Source: Volvariella volvacea V23
Lineage: Eukaryota > Basidiomycota > Agaricomycetes > Agaricales > Pluteaceae
DNA length: 12,122 nt
Direction: 5' to 3'
Assembly: GCA_000349905.1 (NCBI GenBank)
Contig: KB722773.1
Coordinates: 1-12,122, forward strand
Shown: one piece after another, positions 8,604 through 12,122 of the stretch
How the letters are laid out: each line of letters opens with the position of its first letter
How positions within the stretch are numbered: the first letter of the stretch is position 1
Program-made: the position numbers and the translations under genes
Notes under the pieces: model-generated
The model's database searches: none
Told to the model about the DNA's origin: nothing
Seen by the model: the letters and a program-made list of their open reading frames with translations, nothing else

Positions 8604-10929
8604 ATGTCTTCCGGTCTCAAGGGCTGGCACCGCGGCGAGCTGTCCATCCACCGCAAGCTCAAATGGGACAAGGACCCCGCCATCAAGTCGCTCTACATGT
8701 ACATTGAAGGCGATCTTCCCGGAGACCAGGGCCGATGGCACTCCACGAATCTCCCATTCCTCCCAATTGTTACTCTCGACTCCTCAGGACGCCCATGGGG
8801 CTCCATCCTTGCTGGCCGCGATGCGCGTCCGGGCTTCATTCGCTATCCCCGGTATTCCACCCTCTCTGTCGACGCCAAACTCTGGCCAGGAGACCCGCTG
8901 CACGAAACAGCAAAGACATACGGTCTGAAGGAGATGTTGGTCGCTGGCCTTGGTATCGATTTCGCTCACAGGAGGCGTATCAAGATTGCCGGCAAAATCA
9001 CCAAACTGAACAAGGATGACGACTTTGTCAAGATGGATTTCAACGTAAACGAGTCCATTGGGTGAGTTCCATCAAATGTCGTTTGTGCGCAGTTTGTTGA
9101 CAGATGAGCCCGTACCGCTTCTCGGTATTAGTAACTGCCCAAAATACATCAACATTCGAGACCTCGTTCCACACACAAACACCACCTCACAAATAGCCTA
9201 CCGAAAGCTCGATATGGACGAAAATGATCGTCTCCCCGAAGAGGTCACCAAGTTTGTTCTCAAATCTGACACCGTCTTCTTGGGCACGACGTATCAAGCA
9301 AAGGATGACTCGGAAGCCCGGTTCTACCCCTCGCATCTGGGTTTCAACCAACGCGGTGGACTCCCGGGATTCGTGCGTGTTTCCGTGTCAGACGGGAGGA
9401 CCGTGTACCTGCCCGACTATTCAGGTATGTATTGTATCCATCTCGCGCATCACAGCCATCATTTATGATTAACATTCTGACATGATTACCTCGGTCCGTC
9501 TTTTCTAGGCAATCGTTTCATGACCTCCTTGGGCAATATTGAGGCCACGCCCTACGCGTCACTGACCTTTATCGACTTTGTTACCGGTGACATCCTCTAC
9601 CTGACTGGAGATGCCAAGAATCTTCACGGCCAAGATGCGCACGCTGTGATGCCATTCCAAAACCTGCTCACTAGCGTCCGCGTCACCGGCTACACCCTCG
9701 TTCGCGACGCCTTCCCACTCCGCCAACGATCTGGCACAGCACCCCAACCATCGCCATACTCCCCTCCCATCAAGTACCTCGCCGAGGAAAGGCCCTCGGC
9801 TACGTTCCTCGAAGACGAGAGAGTCAACGCGCTCCTAACACGAATCGAGATGCACAGCGCATCCATCGCGACCTTCCACTGGGAGCTCGACCACCCAGTC
9901 AAAGTCAAACCCGGCCAAGCCGCCATCCTCGACTTCAAGCCCCTCCTCGGCCAGCGCGAATACCAGCACATGGCGCCCTGGAACCCAAACTCAGTCAACG
10001 ACGACAAACTCCGCACGTGGACAATCTCGTACGTCGACGGCGTCAAGTACGACAACCCCAACCCCAGCCCACAAGCCGGCGACGAGGTCCTGACGAAGAA
10101 CATTGCGCTGACGATGCGAGAGAAGCCCCGGGGGCTGGTAACAGGCGCCCTGTTCAACGTCGCCCGCAAGCTGGACAGGGCCAAGCCCGAGCTGCTGTCC
10201 GACTCGCGCCCTCTGGAGCTGACGACGAAGCTGGTCGGCATCACCGGCGACTTCACCCTCCCCCGCTCGCTTCCGCTCCCCCCTCCCTCCTGCTCCGCGC
10301 CGAGCAACGCAGACCTCGGGCTCGACCCCGTCCCCCAACTCCCCCTCGCCCTCAACGCCTCCTCCCTCGCCTCCACGTCCCCCGCAGCCCCCGCCTCCGC
10401 CTCGTACCCCGAGCAGAAGCACCTCTGGATCGCGGGCGGCATCGGCGTCACGCCCTTTGTCAGCATGCTCTCCGCCATCTCCCGCGTCGGCCTGCACCAG
10501 TCCTGGGACATCAAGCTCCTCCTCTCCACGCGCGAGCCCGAGGTGATCCTGCCCCTGCTCGACCGCGCCCTCGCGGCGAACACGAACAAGGACCTCAGGC
10601 TCTCCGTCGACGTCTTCTCGAGCACGAAGCTCAAGGGCGCCAGCGGCGGCAAGGGCAAGGCGGGCGCGGGGGACGGGTATTTCGTCGAGAGCCCCGAGAT
10701 GGACGTGAGGGTGCACTCTGGCGAGCGGCTGGGCGGTAGGTGGATTAAGAGCAGGAAGGACGAGCTGGGGTTGGTGCATCATCGTGGAAAAGAGGGGGGC
10801 GACGAGGCGGAGACGGAGAGGAAGGTGTACCTTTGCGGGCCGGATGCGTTCGAGAAGGAGGTTTTGGGCGCGTTGGAGGGTGTTGGGTTTGATAGGGGTG
10901 CTGTGAGACGAGAGGGATTCGAGTATTAG
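8604..10929 (+). CDS. Two-part flavoprotein: PNPOx-like FMN split barrel fused to a ferredoxin-reductase-like FAD/NAD module, complete, 3 exons
   Basis: Predicted NAD(P)H-dependent flavin oxidoreductase; substrate unknown. Exons: 8604-9061, 9132-9424, 9509-10929; 723 residues; introns of 70 and 84 nt are GT-AG. Residues 1 to about 290 resemble the pyridoxamine-phosphate-oxidase-like split barrel: GWHRGEL, FLPIVTLDSSGRPWGSILAG, GNCPKYINIR (153-162), GNRFMTSLGNIE (251-262), DILYLTGDA. The C-terminal half resembles ferredoxin-NADP reductase: RTWTIS (419-424, flavin-binding type), GGIGVTP (560-566, nucleotide binding) and CGPD (693-696). A Pro/Ala/Ser-rich insert of about 50 residues (503-551) separates the two. 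It ends 28 residues after CGPD, with no cysteine-rich 2Fe-2S domain. I chose ATG 8604 because its context is CACCATGT and family members begin just before GWHRGE. Starting at 8541 would add 21 hydrophobic residues (MLSSFFLRLVHILLTLFRLF), possibly a targeting sequence. Confidence 0.88.
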
Positions 10930-11018
10930 TGCTGTGGTGTGGTATTTTGTAGTTTGTACATAGGGTGTGATTGGTTTTTTTGGTTCTTTGGTTTGTTGGG
11001 AGTATACTATAGCTTCGG

Positions 11019-11024
11019 AATAAA
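11019..11024 (+). terminator. Polyadenylation signal AATAAA for the flavoprotein gene
   Basis: Exact AATAAA, 89 bases past the flavoprotein stop codon and on its strand, after a T/G-rich stretch. Position and sequence fit a fungal 3' end signal. Confidence 0.55.
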
Positions 11025-11078
11025 GGCTTCGAATGTCTTTTAGATGTGCCTCTAGTTAGTGATCGTTTTGACGTATGG

Positions 11079-11112
11079 ACAAGGACTTAGTGGTTTACAA
11101 GGACTTAGTGGT
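11079..11112. repeat. 16-bp direct repeat, period 18
   Basis: ACAAGGACTTAGTGGT occurs exactly at 11079-11094 and again at 11097-11112, separated by TT. It lies near where base composition shifts from the GC-rich flavoprotein gene to the AT-rich TPR gene. There is no terminal inverted repeat or transposase nearby. Replication slippage is the simplest explanation. Confidence 0.85.
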
Positions 11113-11324
11113 GCTGGCACTTTCTTACATGAATGGTATCTGATTGCAGTACCAGCTTGAAGAATGAAAACAAGGTGCAAATACCTATCACTTGACAAAC
11201 TCAAGATGTAACAAGTTTTGCTTCTTTTGAAAGCAATGTATTCGCAATATCACTAAGCACTTGACTACAACACACTAATCTTACATTACAATCCAATTTC
11301 TGTTGTTACACAATTAAAATAAAA

Positions 11325-12122
11325 TCAGACCACACTGGTATCCATTTGAACTGTGTCCAATTCATTGAGAATTTGTGAGCAAGTAGCTATGCCTTGCTGG
11401 TGCTCAATTTGCTCAAATAATGCCCTAGCAGCTGTAAGCTTTTCAACAGCAGAGCTATAATTGGTTTGACTCCTGTAGGCCAAACCAAGCCTGTAAAGGC
11501 ACCAAGCAGCACTATACTGATCTCCACCCTGTTCAAATTTTAAAAGAGCATCATTCAATTGTTTGACAGCCTTATCATAATTTCCCTGCAAAACATTCAT
11601 ATTCCCTAGGCTTTGCAAACAAAAGGCAACACCAATCTGATCCCCAATTCTCTCCAATGTAGATTGAGCATAAACAAGTTTTTCAGAAGCCAAGTCATAG
11701 TTTCCCTGCTCCTGATCAATATCAGCAAGCTTTTGTAAACATCTTGCTGCTCCTTTATGATATCCAATTTGCTCAAATGTGATTTTAGCACTTGTCAAAT
11801 TTTCAGAGGCAGCATTATAATCTTTTTGCTGCTGATAAATCTCACCCAGACACTGCAAACATTGTCCTGCTCCATTTTTATGTCCAAGCTGGTCAAACAA
11901 TTTTTTACCATCATTTAATGCTTCAACAGCAGCAGTAAAGCTTTCCTGCATTCTGTAAATATCTCCAATTGCTTTCAAACACCATGCTATGGCTCTGGTG
12001 TCTCCAAGCTGCTCAAACATAGTTTTGGCATCAATCAACTGTTCCAAGGCTACTTTAAAATTTCCTTGTCCCTTATTATTATCACCAAGTCTTAGCAAGC
12101 TATTTGCTGTACCACAAATTTC
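11325..12122 (-). CDS. TPR-repeat protein, C-terminal part (runs off right edge)
   Basis: Uninterrupted frame from the right edge to the TGA at 11327-11325; 265 residues visible. It consists of six tandem 40-residue TPR units at 12113-11994, 11993-11874, 11873-11754, 11753-11634, 11633-11514 and 11513-11394. The recurring pattern is G-A-x-C-L-x-x-L-G-D-I-Y-x-x-Q-x-x-Y-x-x-A, then L-x-x-A-x-x-x-F-E-Q-I-G-D, and a 22-residue tail (ending DTSVV) follows. Such repeats form superhelical protein-binding scaffolds. The consensus resembles the long TPR arrays of basidiomycete proteins that often also carry an NB-ARC/NACHT-type ATPase domain, but no ATPase is visible and that link is inference. The frame is open upstream of 12098, so the start is outside. 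No intron is seen in about 800 bases, and codons are AT-rich, both unlike the neighbours. Confidence 0.88.
   Translation of the reverse strand, partial: EICGTANSLLRLGDNNKGQGNFKVALEQLIDAKTMFEQLGDTRAIAWCLKAIGDIYRMQESFTAAVEALNDGKKLFDQLGHKNGAGQCLQCLGEIYQQQKDYNAASENLTSAKITFEQIGYHKGAARCLQKLADIDQEQGNYDLASEKLVYAQSTLERIGDQIGVAFCLQSLGNMNVLQGNYDKAVKQLNDALLKFEQGGDQYSAAWCLYRLGLAYRSQTNYSSAVEKLTAARALFEQIEHQQGIATCSQILNELDTVQMDTSVV

Larger units (their letters stand above)
10930..11324. other. 3' spacer between flavoprotein gene and TPR gene
   Basis: A 395-base gap between convergent stop codons. The first ~100 bases are T- and G-rich and contain the polyadenylation signal entered separately. A 16-bp direct repeat lies at 11079-11112. 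From about 11120 onward the sequence becomes clearly AT-rich and stays so to the right edge. I see no gene in it. Confidence 0.6.

Noticed and set aside
9690..10658. Long open frame on the minus strand (322 codons) opposite the flavoprotein
   Set aside because: It is antisense to well-supported coding sequence. GC-rich third positions remove stops on the opposite strand; the translation is low-complexity Arg/Ser/Gly-rich with no family motif.
9991..10782. Further overlapping frames in the flavoprotein 3' half (minus 9991-10782, plus 10017-10739)
   Set aside because: Same GC-driven shadow effect. Their translations are strings of Arg, Pro, Ala and Gly without recognisable domains.
1438..10929. 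A secondary-metabolite cluster centred on the P450 and the flavoprotein
   Set aside because: The two redox genes are separated by mannosyltransferase and eIF3e housekeeping genes. There is no synthase, terpene cyclase, transporter or pathway regulator in the window.
11394..12113. The 120-bp periodicity at the right end as a DNA satellite or CRISPR-like array
   Set aside because: The period matches 40-residue TPR units, and conservation follows codon and helix positions rather than exact DNA identity.

Overview
The window reads as nuclear genomic DNA of a filamentous basidiomycete fungus, probably an Agaricomycete. The genes are packed closely and carry many short GT-AG introns (48-109 nt). 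The proteins are fungal: an uncharacterised family opening MGTRGYR, a microsomal cytochrome P450, a Kre2/Mnt1-type mannosyltransferase, eIF3e and a fungal flavoprotein. I rebuilt the exons by hand from splice signals, reading-frame continuity and family motifs. All four complete genes, and both edge genes as far as they are visible, give intact reading frames with no frameshift.

Layout. 1-722 (-): 5' part of an uncharacterised fungal protein, running off the left edge. 723-1437: intergenic, with a possible MCB-like ACGCG pair near the first gene. 1438-3595 (-): complete P450, 12 exons, 508 aa. 3596-3943: divergent promoter with a TATA box on the P450 side. 3944-5837 (+): complete GT15 alpha-1,2-mannosyltransferase, 12 exons including one of 10 nt, 395 aa. 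5838-6268: convergent spacer. 6269-8002 (-): complete eIF3e, 5 exons, 491 aa, with a Gln-rich tail. 8003-8603: divergent promoter. 8604-10929 (+): complete two-part flavoprotein, 3 exons, 723 aa, with an FMN split barrel followed by a ferredoxin-reductase-like FAD/NAD module. 10930-11324: spacer with an AATAAA signal and a 16-bp direct repeat. 11325-12122 (-): C-terminal part of a TPR protein made of 40-residue repeats, running off the right edge. It is AT-rich and without visible introns, unlike its neighbours.

The genes do not form an obvious pathway. eIF3e (translation initiation) and GT15 (Golgi protein mannosylation) are housekeeping genes. The P450 and the flavoprotein are redox enzymes of unknown substrate, 5 kb apart with housekeeping genes between them, so I do not call a metabolic cluster. 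I found no mobile element, CRISPR array, tRNA or rRNA. I saw no convincing new multi-gene system. The items most worth a second look are the TPR gene with its compositional boundary, the flavoprotein lacking a ferredoxin domain, the MGTRGYR family gene, and the 10-nt exon.
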